DNA from: Lanius collurio
Lineage: Eukaryota > Chordata > Aves > Passeriformes > Laniidae
NCBI GenBank assembly: GCA_020086605.1
Contig: JACBWW010000046.1
Coordinates: 2,657,934 to 2,721,933, forward strand
Direction of reading: 5' to 3'
Length of the DNA: 64,000 nucleotides
Positions 1 to 12,540 of this stretch are shown here, piece after piece. Position numbers and translations under genes: made by a program. The notes below the pieces were generated by a model that worked only from the letters and a program-made list of their open reading frames with translations, searched no databases and had not been told where the DNA came from. Numbering within the stretch: the first letter of the stretch is position 1; each line of letters starts with the position of its first letter.

Positions 1-3000
1 GACTGTGTTAAGAAAGGCTGCTGGATATTTCACCACCCATCATTTATCTCAGCACAGAGAACTGGTCACTCCATGTAAGCCCAGCACTCCAACCACCAAG
101 AGAAGGAACCCAAGGGAGTAAACTTGAATGACTTAACACTTTCTGAACACCAAGACAAATAATGAGATGGCTCCTCTACTGTACCTACTAATTGTTAAGT
201 TTTAGAAGAACTCTTTCCCGTTCGACTCCTTGCAAGACCAGCAGTTCATAAAACAATTCACCATCTACCATCTGTTGTCACATATCATTACTCAGTGAAA
301 ACTGCCCAGTAGAGAGATAAGAAAAACATCTCAATGAGCAGCTGGGTAAGATAAAGCCCTGAGCATGTGCAGACACAGAAAAGAAAAAGATACCCAAGTC
401 CTTACTGCAGATTACCTTCTTCCAATCTGCCTCTGCCTAAGAGCTGGGAAATGCAGGCTACAGATTACCAGAATTTTTAGATTCCTTGTTGATGCTAAAA
501 CCATCTACAAATGGTCTCTCAGCAGGTGCCCATCTCAGACATCCTGACCTCAGTACCACCCTTCCACAGACTAAAACACCTCGGGCAAAAGCCATCAGGC
601 TTAGGAAATTCAGCCACAAAAAGAATGGCAGCTGGATGCTGTCCAGCACTCCCTCCATTGACTTATCACACACTATCAGCCTAAGTACAAAGCCTCTATT
701 TTTATCTCTTCTTGTGGTGAGTATCTGGATCCAGCCAATCTTAAAGAAACAAAATTAAGTAGTCTAGGATTGTTTGCTCCTTAATTACCTCAGATCTCCC
801 ACCCAAAGAAGAACAGTTCTGCTCAAAGCCCTCACTGGATTTAAATTCCTGATGGATTCCAGCACCTTTTAATCCAGTGAGAAATCCCAGGTTCATTTTA
901 AGTCTCCTGTAATTCCTACAAAATATATTTCAGACCTTGTGTACCGAGATTATTTACACAACTATTCCAGCACAAATACTTTGTGCAAGACATCTTCAAA
1001 AAGGCAGTCTCATCCTTCCTTTTGAGAAGGATTTGGGGGGATAATGACAAAAATACACACAAATATAGATGTGATTTAATTCAACCCTATTGCTGGAAGG
1101 TACAGAAAGAAAGGCAGCCTCCCCATCCACAAAGTGTTTATGAAAACATTCCAGCAGCATTTTACGTCTGTGTCAGACAAATGGAAGAGGTGTCAGAACT
1201 TGCATCCTTTATGTAAAGCCATCCAAAAATAACAGAGAAAACCCAGATTATCTGCCCCAGTCACCACTTTAATTTTTCAAAATTCATTTGTGTGAGGTTT
1301 TTCATCTTTCTTAAATCCATGTGACATCCACCTAAGCACTAATAAAAAGATTATTTTGACACCATTGCTTTTGGCTTCTCCTGGGGGACACCTACCTTTG
1401 TACAAGTATTTCACACCTTCCTGGGGAAGTTAAACTCCTCAGATTGTATCAGTAAAGCTGTGTCAGACAGACACAGAGGCGAAAGCCTGGCACACAGGCA
1501 GGGAAGCTGAGGTTCCTTAATGAAGGAGGCAGATGTTGGAAGATGTCTTAGGGAGTGTGGAAGGTACTGGTTACCCACATACAGCATCCTATGAATCCAC
1601 ACACTCTCATGCATGAATACTCACACACATTTATAAAGGAATTCATCCATTCCCATAGAGGAATACCTGAAATTTCACTTAGTCTCTAGAATATACTTAT
1701 TTTATTGGTTAACTGCATTTTAATCATGTATAGAAAGTACAGCAATAACTGAGTAAAGAGAAAACAAGAACTAATACATTACCAAGCTCTCAGGGCTGGT
1801 ATGAGCTGGCTTGTTGTACCTTTCTCAGGAGTAATAACACACTGATAGTTTGGGCCCAATGTGGGAATGTGCCTTCAGCAGGAGGATCTGCTTATAAAGG
1901 CTTGACTTACAAAAAAAAACCCAGAATTTGTTCCTGGAATAGGAAAAGGAAACACAGCAAACTGAGCTGTAAGCTCTTGGTGTGGTCAAGGCATGAGTAT
2001 TTCATACAAATATCCTTAAAATATAAATTTATGATAGCCTAAATATCTAAATTTAAAGGCTTTCACTCAAAGGGAAATTCCACAAACTGGGCACAGGCCA
2101 CCAAAGAGATGAGCACTCTCTTTACTTGGACACCTGTATTTTTATATTAAAAAGCAAAGCTGCTCTAACCAGCAGTTAAGTAGTCAAAAAAAGAGAGATT
2201 GAGATATGAGAAGTATTTAACAAGCTCAGGATATCTACCAGTGCAGTGACAAGCACTTTGATTAAAAAAAACTACAAATAAACATATTCAGTCTTTCAAA
2301 CCATTCCATTACTAAAGCCAAATGCAGAGACACTTGCACTCACTGTTTATGAGAACTGGAAGAGAAAGTACTAAGTTAACAATAACAACAGTAACACAGA
2401 ATTTAAAGTTAATATGAAAAATTATGGGCAAAGATCAGACAGAGGGATTATCCTCTTATGAAAAACAGCACTAAAACAGGACTAGGAATAGCACAGCAAG
2501 CCTTTATTATTGTTTTTTTGAACACATACACAGATTTATCTTGTACCACTATAGTACCTTCAGCAGTTTCATTGTCAGGTCCCATTTTCTGCTTCCTCCG
2601 TTCTCCCCTTCTCCTGATTCAAAACCATCCCTTTAACACATCATTCCTAATTAGATGATTAGTGCTTGGAAGGGCAGGAGATAAGTCATTTGCATAATTT
2701 AATCATAAAAAGAAGTTAAAGATACAGATTTTGCTGTTCGTTTGTACAATTATCTTCACCAGCCTGGGGGGCTGAGATATTAATGTGATTAAACAGTATT
2801 TCTGCAAACAGGCAACTGTGTGTCCTCTATTAAAGCAGAGCTGGAGGCAAATGAAAAATTAATTTTAGAAGACAATCAATTTTATTCTACATGACTGTAA
2901 TAAATAACAGCCCATCTGCAGACAAGTCATTAGGCCCTGGGAGGCTACACGTGTCACAAAGTCTAAATGACACACAAGACCGAATTTTCCACCAAAACCA

Positions 3001-6000
3001 GAGTCATAAATAGCCCACCAATGACCATTCCTGTTCAGAGAGTGCAAAGGATTTCCCAGAAAAGCCAGGTGCATGTGGCTTCCAACCACCACGTGGGCTT
3101 GCACAGAATTCACAAACACAGGGACTTGGTGGTTTACCCTTCATCATGTTTTCAGTCTTTTCTGAATTCTACAAGAATCAATCTAGATTAAATCAAAATA
3201 AATAGCCAGGATGCTACATATGATACCATAACCTTTATGAAATGTACGTGTTAATTAAATACATAATAATTATCAGTTTACTACTTTTTAAACTGTTAAG
3301 GTACATAAAATTATTTTTCACTACTCTTTACATGCAATCACCTCCACTTAGAATATTAAAACCCACTCCTCAAAAATAATCCAGATAGTCTCAAATACAT
3401 GAAATACGATTATGCTGCAAGTAATGATTTCTGAATATCAGCAATGTACAATATATGCACAGCAACAAGTTCACAGTATTCACTCTACTGAAAATGTTTT
3501 CTATTTATCACCACTGGTAAATACTTCCCTCAATGGAAAAAGTGAATATTCCTATACACCCTGAAATCCCTGATTCTTGACAAGTGTTTACCAGGCAATG
3601 CAAACAAACATCTATTGACTCCCACTACTCCTAGCCCATGTAATGCCTCTCATCACAAAAAGGCAGATACACAGATTCTTTACTGGAAAGGTTGGGGGTT
3701 CCACTGTGAACTTTCACTATGTTTATTTCCTGTACAAGTATATGGACTGACTTAATAAAAATCTATCCAAATATGAGATCAGCTAAATACACAGGGGACA
3801 GAACTGATGTCCCAAGGCTTGTTTCGTTATACCACTTCCAAATTTGCACAAAACATTTCCTGATGTGGACCTAAGTACAGATTAATTCATGGATATGCAT
3901 TAAGATTTGGATGCTTTCTATGCTGGTGATCCAAAAATCACTGAAATGAGTTGGAAGACTCTGGTTCTACAATGGTTCCATTATGGAATTTCACCTGCAA
4001 TGAGTCAAAAAGACAAAGCAAAGCAATCTCCTCCTTCATGAGGGATCCAAAGCCTTTGTGTTCAGTCTCCTCTGTAGTCTTACACAGAAAGCAATGGTGA
4101 GGTCAGGACATTATAAAACATCAACACCAAAAAAAAAGGAACTTTCAAATTTTGCCCACAGTCATACAACCAAACTAAGCAATCAACCTAAGCACTTAAA
4201 TAAAAATACTCTTTGCCCATCTACTGTCTCTAAACTTGTTTACTATCACTCAGATTCTCACAGCACTAGACACTACAGGGGATTATTCTGGAAACAATCT
4301 GACATCATCAGATAAACTACTTCATGTGCATAAGATGCTAAAAAGAGCTTCTAACAGAACAGGGAACAGTAGCATCAAAAAGCCCAATATAAACACCAAC
4401 ATCAAAATATGGTCAAGAAAACATCAAACTTTTTGAGCTTAAAAGACACTTTTAAAGTTTTGAAGACAAATCAGTGACCAACACAACAAAGGAAACCTGC
4501 AAGCAGTGTCTGCTGTTTGTGTATTTAGTTATTGTATTGTTTTTGTGAATGACAGGTCAGTCTAGACGAGGGGGAAAGATGAGGCTGTGTGGCCACAAGA
4601 ACCTGAAAATGTCAGAGAGAAATTCTGCGACAACAAAGGATGGGGGCAAATGATCCTCACAGAACAGGAACATTCAGACCCTGATATAACACACTACTTA
4701 AATGAAATGCAGTGCTGGTAGAACAAGCCCCTTACCTAGCTGGCTTACATGCAACACTGCACAGCACAGAAGCTCATCCCTGCCAGGCATTTAACTTCCT
4801 GTTAATAGCTAAGATTGAAAAAAACCAATAAAACTATGGCATTTATACTATGAGAAACTTCACATGAATGAAGAAAAAAAGTTCTTATGAAGAGCTTCTA
4901 TCCAGGTCAAAATATACCAGCGTCAAGAACTCGGTCACTGAACTGACCTTTACTCAGTGAACACAAGTTCTTAAAAATGTCTTTAGAAGTCTAAAGCCAT
5001 AATCTGAACCACTCTATTGCACTCTGCATTATTCAGGAAAGATGACTACAATTAAATGTCTCACCAGTATTTTTTGGTTTGCTTCTACACCAACACGAGT
5101 AAGAGATTCTCTCCTTTAAGGACAAATAACTAAGATGGAGCAGTTTATTAGGGAGGCTGTGGTTGTGGGGTAGGAGAGGGACATGCAAAAAACTCTAAAG
5201 AAAGCATATTAAAAAAGGGCAAAATAAGTGGATGACCACAAACCCTCTAGCTTAACATGCAAGAGAAAAGTCATTCATGAAATTGCAAGACAGAAACGTT
5301 CTTAAGTTCCAGCAAGAAGAAACAGATTTGTTTGAAGCAAAAATCAGTTGTGGAACAAGTAATGCAATTCATAAACACAGAGCAGAAAAGAAGCGACAGC
5401 GATTCTGGTTCTGAGACAAGAAATCTTAGTTCACACAACTGAGGACTCAATTAATGCTCTTCAGCACTGCTGACCACGAGACAAGTGAGGTCTGCAGTGT
5501 GTTACAGCAACAATTCTGCCCAAAGCCTTGCTGAGGGCTCCTGCAAGAGGCACAGGGGCTGTGGCTGCTGGGAGCAGCACATGAGCCCTGGCACACAGGC
5601 ACAGCTCGGGTTGGGCACAGCACACACCTGGAATGCAGCAGGGGAGCAAAAGGGGCAGCCAGCCTGGACTGAGCTCTCTGCAAACACTCAGACAGCCTTG
5701 GAGAATATAAATATAATTTGGTAACAGCAGGATGCTCAGCTCAAGGTATTTTGATAAGTCACCTATCAGACACATGGACTGCCATATAAAAAAAAAAACA
5801 ACAAATAAAACCTTACAAGCCAAAAGACTCCCAAATTCTACAAATACATCTTTCACCAACAAGCTCATATAGTAGAGGGAACTGAACACCAAGTTCATTA
5901 CCCTGGGTCCTTTTCCAGTATCCATATTCTGCTCTTGTCTAACTGCCAGCAATTTACTACCTTGCTCTGCTGTGGTTTTTTGTTGTTGGTTTGGGGAGGT

Positions 6001-6948
6001 TCTGTGTGTTTGGAGGAGGGGGTTTGGTATTTCTTGTTTAGACATGTATTTTAAGTTTCACTGGAAAGACTTGATGTTTTTCCTGCTTCTATTTTCCAGT
6101 ATTATCTCGGCAGCTCTTTAGAAAATTGCTCTCCTTGAGCACACAGCAACATTTAAAAGTACAAGGAGGAGAGGAGGCAGCTGCAGACACCTGCAGCCCC
6201 GAAGAGAGATGCCTTCCCCAGCCACACAGAAAACAACAGGGATAACGTTTCACAGACACAGGACATTCTCTGATTAACTGTTATCAAAACAGTCTATTAG
6301 CCAGCATGTAAAACTTGCACTAGGAAAAAACAACTGCTACACATGTAAGGAAAAGAATAATACATAATATTTTAAACATGCTGATTAGAGGTTCTAAATA
6401 TTTTTTCTTTCAACTAGCTTTATCTTCTTAATTAGCAACTCTTAAGTTACTGTAACATACAAGTAACTAAATCCCCCTACTGGCACAACCTCTGTGCCAA
6501 GAGCTTTCTTTACAGTCACGTTTATTTTTTTTTAATTACAAATATACAAACATTCTTCTCTAAGGGCGGTGGGGAATAGGACAAGTCAGCTCCTCAGCAC
6601 ACACACAGGATTTCAGGAAATCATCTGTGAGACAGAGATGGCACAAGATGACATGGTTGATTCCCAGGAAGGACAAACACCACAGCAGTGTGTACTGACC
6701 TGCCTGAGTGACTCGTCAGCAGGGCAGTGACCCCAGCAGTGGCTGCCTGGGACATCTACTCCCAACTCCCACGGAATCCAGCAGTCCCAATAAAATCTTT
6801 CTTCCACAGCACAGTTATTTCTACTCTGCAAATAAGTTGCCTAGAAAGGCTGAGTGTCAATCCCTGCAAGTATCCAAAATCTAACTGGAGAGAGCTCAGA
6901 ACAACCAACCCCTGCTGACCCTGCTGAGCCAGAGGAATTGGTCTAGAG
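1..6948 (-). other. DACH2: DACH2 intron 1, distal part (no gene seen)
   Basis: This stretch lies downstream, in minus-strand sense, of DACH2 exon 1, whose splice donor is at 16578. It is therefore read as intron 1 running off the left edge of the window. Open frames here are short and have no recognisable protein similarity. The longest is a 194-codon minus-strand frame at 5461-6045, low in complexity and not like any family I know. The sequence is AT-rich, and the plus strand looks A-rich. A slightly GC-richer patch sits around 5520-5700. No RNA gene, LTR or tandem array was seen. Assignment to the intron is inferred from known DACH2 structure, since exon 2 is not in the window. Confidence 0.75.
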
Positions 6949-7430
6949 CACAGAATCCCAGAATGGTTTGGGTTGGAAGGAACCTTAAAGCTCATCCCAC
7001 CCCCTGCCATGGGCAGGGACAAGGGACATCTCCACTATCCCAGGTTGCTCCAAGCCAACCTGGCCTTGGACACTTCCAGGGATGGGGCAGCTTCTGTGGG
7101 CAACCAGCACCCTGAACTTGGCCTTCTCCAGCTCCATGAGGTTTGCCCAGTCCCACCTCTGTAGCCCGCCCAGGCCCCTCTGGAGCCACCCCTTCCCTCC
7201 AGGTGTGACCACCCCCCCAGCCTGGGTGCTGAGGGCTCCATCCCACTGTCCCTGTCAGGGACACCTACACTGAACAGTGACAATGCCAGCCCTGACCACC
7301 ACTGCTCGCTGGGCACCACCTGGGTATTGAGCAGCTCTGAGCCTGACCATCCAGCCAATTCCTCACCCATGGTCCATCCACCCAGACCACACCTCTCCAG
7401 TTTAGAGACACGGATAGCCATGATCTCAAA
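6949..7430 (-). mobile_element. CR1 LINE fragment, internally deleted
   Basis: Read on the minus strand this is a 5'-truncated CR1 retrotransposon. The 3' end lies at about 6949, where the plus strand shows the reverse complement of the familiar CR1 tail (AGAATGGTTTGGGTTGGAAG) followed by the CTTAAAGCTCATCC and CCATGGGCAGGGACA segments. Further right (about 7280-7420) are the decayed reverse-transcriptase C-terminal region signatures, for example CATCCAGCCAATTCCTCACC. A minus-strand frame contains NLMELEKAKFRVL, which resembles the NLMKFNKAKCKVL stretch of CR1 ORF2. It then runs directly into 3'-UTR sequence, so most of the ORF2 C-terminus is missing. The left boundary is good to a few bases. 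The right boundary is approximate. Confidence 0.9.
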
Positions 7431-9280
7431 ATAACCAAGATGACCTCAAGAGGACCCTGCTAATTGTGGGGGTTATCAGCACTGCAACAGCTAATCTCAA
7501 CAATTCCATGATTCTGCAAAATATGTTCAATTTGGAACTGTACACACAGCATGAAGTAACTTGGATGAACTTTTTAAAATAAAAACTGTTCTAATTCCAC
7601 TGTCCCTTCAGGCTTAAAAACAGGAAAGAAAGAAGTCTTGATGCTTTGTTGATTCAAAATACCACACGGGCATCCCAGGCTAAAAATTCTCTTGCCTTAG
7701 ACTGGACAGAATTGCATTATATGCTGAGAATGGTACTCACTTACATGGCTATGACAAGCATAAAAAGAAAGTAAAGACTTTTAGTAAGGACACCGAGGTA
7801 TCCCATATAGCCCTGTAAGTTTATTTAGCCATTTTAGTTCATGCCCATAGCAAATGCAATTTTAACTAAATTTCTGGACTATTCTAAAATCTCCATCTCC
7901 TACAAATATGCACAGCAAATTTTCCAAAAATCAAGGCTGATTTCCATAGTTGACAGCTTTGGAAAAATCCAGTCACTTAGTTAAAATTGTATCATATACA
8001 AATTTGTGTGTAGGTGAACATTTTTTCAATGATTATGGGTATATATCAATGGTGAAGAGTCCTATATTAAATATACCTCTCACTTTCATTCATAGGGTAG
8101 CTGAAATGTGTTATCTGATAGAATATGAAAACTGATCACAGGATCAGAGTTTTCCCTATGGCTGGGAACAACAGTGAGGAAGGCTAAGAACAGTGAAAGC
8201 AAAATGCTGCTGGAAAAACAGCCCTGAGATTCTATCAAAGAAAAATCAGAGCTACCTCTGCTCCAAATACTGTCATCCTACCAGAGACAAAAAGGACACG
8301 GGGGTGGCATTAAAGGAGGCAGCACAACCTCCTGGTATGAAGCTCATTTCCGTGTCTGAGCACAGGAAACCCTCAAGTCTCACAAGCTGTGAGATGAATC
8401 AGGTTGAGTCTTGAGGAACTGCAAGTGCACTGGTGATGCATGACGTGACACATTTCAGTATATTTAGTCATCAACAGACTGGACTTACTTTTAGACCAAA
8501 TGAATAGGTAACATCTTGATTACACAAACATGCTTTTCACTCAAAGCCCCTGAAGTAATTTTTCCTCTTACAGAAGGAACACAATCAAGAAAAAAACTAA
8601 AATCATTCCAGGAGATGACCTCAAAATTCTAGGTCTACCCTACACTTCACATGTCACATTCAACTACAGCCAGTGTTAAGGGCAACTGAACCATTTAACT
8701 AAAATGGAAAAATATTTCAAAATATTTAAGATTTCACCTGATTCACTGATACCATACATCACAGAAGGCACCCAGCTCAAGGAGGACAGAAAACTAGTTG
8801 CCTTGCTGGGAAAAATATGAAGGAACATCTGAAAGATCTTTTCAATGCTTACATTCCTATAGAATACATTTCAATACTTCAGTGACTGTATGCCAAATCC
8901 TTAACTAATACTGTCACTGGAAGCCTTTCAATTAATGACAATATTAATGGAGCTTTATGTAGCATAGATAATAGTGCACATGCATAATATAGCAAGATAC
9001 CTCAAGTTTTACACATTAGTAGTAAAAAACCCATTAATAAAGAATAATCCAATAAAAGCTCTGTTTGTCATGGCATTACCATACTTTTTAGTGTAAGAAA
9101 AAAAGAGTCTCCTTCTTAAATAACTACTAAATGCTTGGGGTTCTAACATATTGCTGCAAGCTATAATGGTTATAACTGTTAATCCAATACACCTTTTATA
9201 CAAACCCATAAACACACGAGTGGAAAAATAGCACAGATGTTCATCTCTAATGCAATTTCCATTCAATTTCCTAAGTGCAG

Positions 9281-9480
9281 TCCCCGTGTGCAAACTAGCT
9301 TAACGTTATGTTTAGCTTGCAAATTCTTTTAATAAATAATGAATGCAATAAAACTGGTAGATCAATGGCAAGCTGAGAAATCATAAAAAAGCCTTTTGTG
9401 CTCATGCTGTTGCCGATTTCAAACTTTAATCCAGCTACAGATCAATACTACTTTTTCTTTTTAACCCATCCCATAGATAG
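9281..9480. promoter_or_regulatory. Candidate conserved noncoding element in DACH2 intron 1
   Basis: A compact AT-rich stretch with clustered homeodomain and HOX-like cores, such as TTTTAATAAATAATGAATGC, followed by AGATCAATGGCAAGC and CTTTAATCC. It has no coding frame and no repeat character. DACH-family introns are known for many deeply conserved enhancers, which makes this a plausible one, but conservation cannot be judged from one genome. Confidence 0.2.
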
Positions 9481-12074
9481 CAGACAGAGTGGATGTAGGT
9501 TAAATGCCGGTACCAGATATCAATTTCCAGAAACTTGATAACATCAGGCACAATTGCAATCGAACATTTTATACCTTATGGTAGGAGCAATATACACTGC
9601 TGAACGTCACACTTCAAGCCACTGCACAGTAATAAAGGGAGCACATTAATTGGGTTTGGTTCTTACTTTCTGGAGAAGTGGTATTTGTGAGTGAGTCAAG
9701 AAAGGCTCTGACATAATCTATTTTAATGAGCAAAATGGGCTCAGCAGGTCAAAATGTACTGACAAGGGAATATAATCTCCCCACGCCCGCTAGTGACAAT
9801 AAACTTTATACACACACACAAAACAACAACACGGCTGCACTACCAAAAATTAAACAAAAGCAAAGAAACTTCTGCTTTACAGGATTCGGATATTGGAACC
9901 TTCTGGGGCAGCTATCAAAGCACATTAGTTAATAGGTATTGGTGTTTCTTACAGGTTGTAGAACGGAGAGAGAGGGGAAACCCTATTACTGAGTCACTTT
10001 GGATAGCCCTGTTTTACCAAGAGGGAACCAAGATCAAAAGCATGTAGCCCTGAGGGATGGTTCTAATATCAAGCAGGATAAATCTAAATCACTAAGAATC
10101 ATTACTAACTAACATACTTGTGCTTGGGAATGCAGGTTTAATCGGGACATATAAAAACCTTGCCTTGGCTAACACCAAAAGAACACATCCCAGGCAGCAG
10201 TTAACTCTGAAGTAGCCTCATTATGTTTGGGACTGATATTAGTACTGCGTATGTAAATAATCATTAAAATTATGCATTTCCACACACCTACAGGTTTTAT
10301 TACACTGATAATCACACAAAAAACTTACAAAAGCAACCAGCTGGGAACTTTCCACATATTTTAAAATAAGTATTTGGATAATTTTGTTCATAACTTCAGA
10401 AATTTCTAATTATCACCTTTGGAAAGGCACAAAAGAGATTCAAGATCCTACATTCAGCAAGTACAAGATCAAACCCAAAAATACAGTAACACAATTCTTT
10501 CAAATGCAGGGTTCAGTAAATATGTCCCACCTTTGACAAGAAGGGCTCAGATCCTAGAAACATTTTTAAGTTCTTTGCCCTTGTTCTGGCAAATGGCCCC
10601 TGACATGGAAGGGAGGTTCACCTCAGCAAAGTCAAAACAGGGACTTCACAGCCCAGATTTCAACACCTTTTTAATACTGATCCTGATGAACAGCCCCTAC
10701 AAAACACCAATTCCAGTCTGAAAGCAGTGAAACAAACAAGACAATTCTTTAAAACATCTCACGAGGCTCATTTGAAATATTTTCTGCAAAATTACTAAGG
10801 CAGGTAGAGACCAGTTTCTCACTCTAAGGCCCCTGCCATACAACACACCACAATTCTTTAATTCAGTGGGGTTTGCTGTGCTCCTCAGTCCTCCAAAAGT
10901 TGATTTTCTCTGCCTTTCAAACCAGTGCACAAACAGAGGCAGCGTGTGCAGCCACAGCCCCAGCGTGAGAATAATTCCCCATCCACAGAGCTGGTCCCTT
11001 CTGGAGGCTCTCTGAGTATAATGCTATTGCCACACATTGATATATTGGTGAGAGAAAGGCAAATATAACAATGCTAAAGCTTAAACTCATTTGAATAAAC
11101 TGTGAATTTCTATTACATATATTGTTTCCTTTATCAAATTGGAACTACTGGAGCAAGAATACCAAGAATGCCAACATAAATCTAGATCTGTTACAGCCAG
11201 TTTCTCCAATTTATTCCCAGAAACCTTAAAGACAAAAAGTCAAAGTTCTTCTGTGTGGAGGAAAGATTAGGAAAAGGAACATTTTTGATAAATTTTTAAA
11301 TTAAAAGTGCCACAGAGAGAAATCAGGTTTAACAAAATGATTGCACGAGATACTGTTTTATCCTCTAAAGAAAAACAAAGATGTCCACGAGTGGTTTAGT
11401 AAACACTAAGGAATAAAAGCCAATAAAAGCTGTGCTTAGCCTACATGGGAAATAGATCTTCATTATTCATGGCAGAGTACTTTACACTTTGTGCAACGTT
11501 TTCCAGAATTTAAAATCTTTCTACAAAGACACATTCCAGTCTCTTTTCTGATTTGCGTTCTACAGGTTCTAAGATAATGAATACCAGACTGAACTGACCC
11601 AAAATTAACAGTGATCAACAACTTCTCCAAAATATCTGGCCCTACACAGGGAGTAGTAGCAGAAACATAATAAACAAGTATTTTAAATCCAACAGATGTT
11701 GAATCCAGACATAATTAACTTTAAAAGAAAATTCTTAATGAGGTAAAAGAGAAAAAGCCTTACTTCAGCCTGTAATCAATTTAGACACAGTGATACTCTA
11801 TTTATAGCAATACTTTTAACATGTTCTAGTCTTATATTATTTATTCGTATCATTCCTATTACAATGAAATATTAATGTTGAGAAAGTGGTTACTCTATTA
11901 AGGAGCAATCCTATGTTTAGATTTTAATATTGATCTCCACTATTTGGGAATAATTAATCATTCTGTAAGAATCTGCATTTGCCTGTGTTATAATACACTC
12001 AGAAGTTTAGCATCTTCCCCACAATAATGCCAAGATTAAATTTATATTTTGACCTATTCCTAAAGGCAATTTAG

Positions 12075-12540
12075 TTATTCCAACAGAAGGGGGAAAAGGG
12101 GATGCCGCCACTTTAAAAGCTTCAATCTCTTTGACATTGCTGGCAGTGTATGGGAACATTAATGCATCTGTCATGATAACAAGCTAAGAATAACATCTAG
12201 ACATCAAACCGAGCAGAGAATCCATCTGAAGTGATTCATTCAGATCTGTCTCATTGATTTATTAAACACAGGGCAACATCTGCAGCCTCACAGAGCCGCT
12301 TGGCGAAATTAATGCAAGATCAATTCAAATGGAAAAAAGTGCAAAAGAGATAAATCAAAACACAATTTGCATGCAGTTCCACAATCAGGCTTATTGGGTG
12401 CAAATGCTCAATTTTCCTCCCAAAGCAAATGAGTTTAAATGTTGTTTTATCTTTGTAGAATTGTGTGATTTGAAGTGACAGTGAAGAGTTCTGCAGGTTG
12501 AAATGGTGAAAAGAAAAAAAGGAGAAGAAATGCTTGCAAA
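12075..12540. promoter_or_regulatory. Candidate conserved noncoding element in DACH2 intron 1
   Basis: About 450 bp of high-complexity, non-repetitive, non-coding sequence. It is packed with developmental transcription-factor cores: CATTAATGCATC, GATTCATTCAGATC, GATTTATTAAACAC, CGAAATTAATGCAAG, ATTTGCATGCAG and GGTGCAAATGC (octamer/POU-like). The even base composition and lack of slippage repeats resemble vertebrate developmental enhancers. This is inference only. No alignment was available. Confidence 0.28.

Noticed and set aside
5461..6045. 194-codon minus-strand open frame in DACH2 intron 1
   Set aside because: Low-complexity, unlike any family I know, without splice or codon-use support, and overlapped by frames in other registers. 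Chance frame in an intron.
7495..7520. CCATGATTCTG as a second, plus-strand CR1 end
   Set aside because: Only about ten bases resemble the CR1 terminal motif and nothing upstream supports it.
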